A stretch of DNA of 6,702 nucleotides, from contig JAQVEY010000134.1 of NCBI GenBank assembly GCA_028697515.1, forward strand, positions 1 to 6,702, read 5' to 3'. Made by a program: the position numbers and the translations under genes. The notes beneath the pieces were generated by a model that worked only from the letters and a program-made list of their open reading frames with translations, ran no database searches and was not told the DNA's origin. This document shows positions 6,577 through 6,702 of this stretch, in pieces (positions within the stretch are counted from its first letter, which is position 1; every line of letters begins with the position of its first letter). The stretch is from Bacteroidales bacterium (GTDB lineage Bacteria > Bacteroidota > Bacteroidia > Bacteroidales > ML635J-15).

Positions 6577-6702
6577 ACCCGTTGTGCATTTAGGACAAAT
6601 TTAGTTTAATTTTATTAATTGGTCTATCAAAAACGAATTTATTGAGGAATTGAATAAGAGTTAATGAGGAAATTTTGGCAAGAATTCGGGTTTTAAAACC
6701 CT
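6577..6702 (-). mobile_element. Insertion sequence, probable IS982 family, 3' end only
   Basis: The right edge carries the end of a transposase gene on the - strand with its stop at 6590-6592. The proposed outer boundary is A6577, where the + strand reads ACCCGTTGTGCATTTAGGAC. A terminal AC and an inverted repeat overlapping or adjoining the transposase stop fit IS982-type elements. The other end lies outside the window, so the inverted repeat cannot be verified and the boundary is an estimate. Confidence 0.5.
6590..6702 (-). CDS. IS982-family transposase, C-terminal fragment (5' partial)
   Basis: A - strand frame is open from the window's right edge to TAA at 6592-6590 and gives 36 residues, beginning GFKTRILAKISSLTLIQFLN and ending RPINKIKLNLS. 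The pattern GFxxR-x3-KI-x3-T-x-x-Q-x-x-N followed by RPINxIK is what I recall from the C-termini of IS982-family DDE transposases. There Arg and Lys residues lie near the last helix after the final catalytic acid. The catalytic residues themselves are beyond the edge. Whether the transposase is intact cannot be judged. The family call rests on pattern recall from a short tail. An IS4-type or other DDE transposase is the main alternative. Confidence 0.6.
   Translation of the reverse strand, partial: GFKTRILAKISSLTLIQFLNKFVFDRPINKIKLNLS

Noticed and set aside
6688..6701. Perfect 14-base palindrome GGGTTTTAAAACCC at the right edge
   Set aside because: It lies inside the transposase coding frame (encoding Gly-Phe-Lys-Thr), has no loop, and its flanks do not pair, so it is best explained as coding sequence.
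6661..6702. Alternative - strand frame ending ...LKPEFLPKFPH at a TAA
   Set aside because: Only 13 codons are visible and it overlaps the longer frame with a recognisable transposase tail.

Overview
The window looks like chromosome from a low-GC member of the Bacteroidota. Two genes end in type IX secretion system (T9SS) sorting domains, which are characteristic of that phylum. One of them is a C10 (streptopain-like) peptidase with a Spi-type propeptide. The dehydrogenase gene has an exact match to the Bacteroidota -7 promoter box (TAnnTTTG). Base composition is AT-rich throughout and Shine-Dalgarno sequences are weak or absent.

Left part, + strand (1-3076). A C10 cysteine peptidase gene enters from the left edge already open. 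Seven bases after its stop begins a truncated NAD(P)-binding Rossmann protein of only 67 codons, probably a broken gene. After about 130 AT-rich bases comes a complete gene for a secreted 491-residue protein with a signal peptide and a T9SS sorting domain. I do not recognise its N-terminal region as a named family.

Middle and right, - strand (6175-3260). A large dehydrogenase fuses a GlcD-like FAD domain, a GlcF-like Fe-S domain and a cysteine-rich CCG region. It resembles the YdiJ / D-2-hydroxyacid dehydrogenase group. It converges on the secreted-protein gene across a 183-base intergenic region that holds weak AT hairpins and an unassigned 50-codon open frame.

Right non-coding segment (6199-6576). 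This stretch is rich in repeats. A TAAAGTG array with 9/10-base spacing abuts the dehydrogenase promoter. A degenerate TTG heptamer run follows. Then comes a 150-base foldback element whose 28-base arms are heptamer arrays in opposite orientation. From about 6577 to the right edge lies the 3' end of an insertion sequence, with the last 36 codons of a probable IS982-family transposase on the - strand. The transposase frame is too short to appear in length-filtered gene calls.

The genes do not form one pathway. The C10 peptidase and the 491-residue protein are both predicted T9SS cargo. The dehydrogenase is an unrelated respiratory enzyme. I see no defence system, CRISPR array, rRNA or tRNA. 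The most unusual material is the repeat cluster between the dehydrogenase promoter and the insertion sequence.
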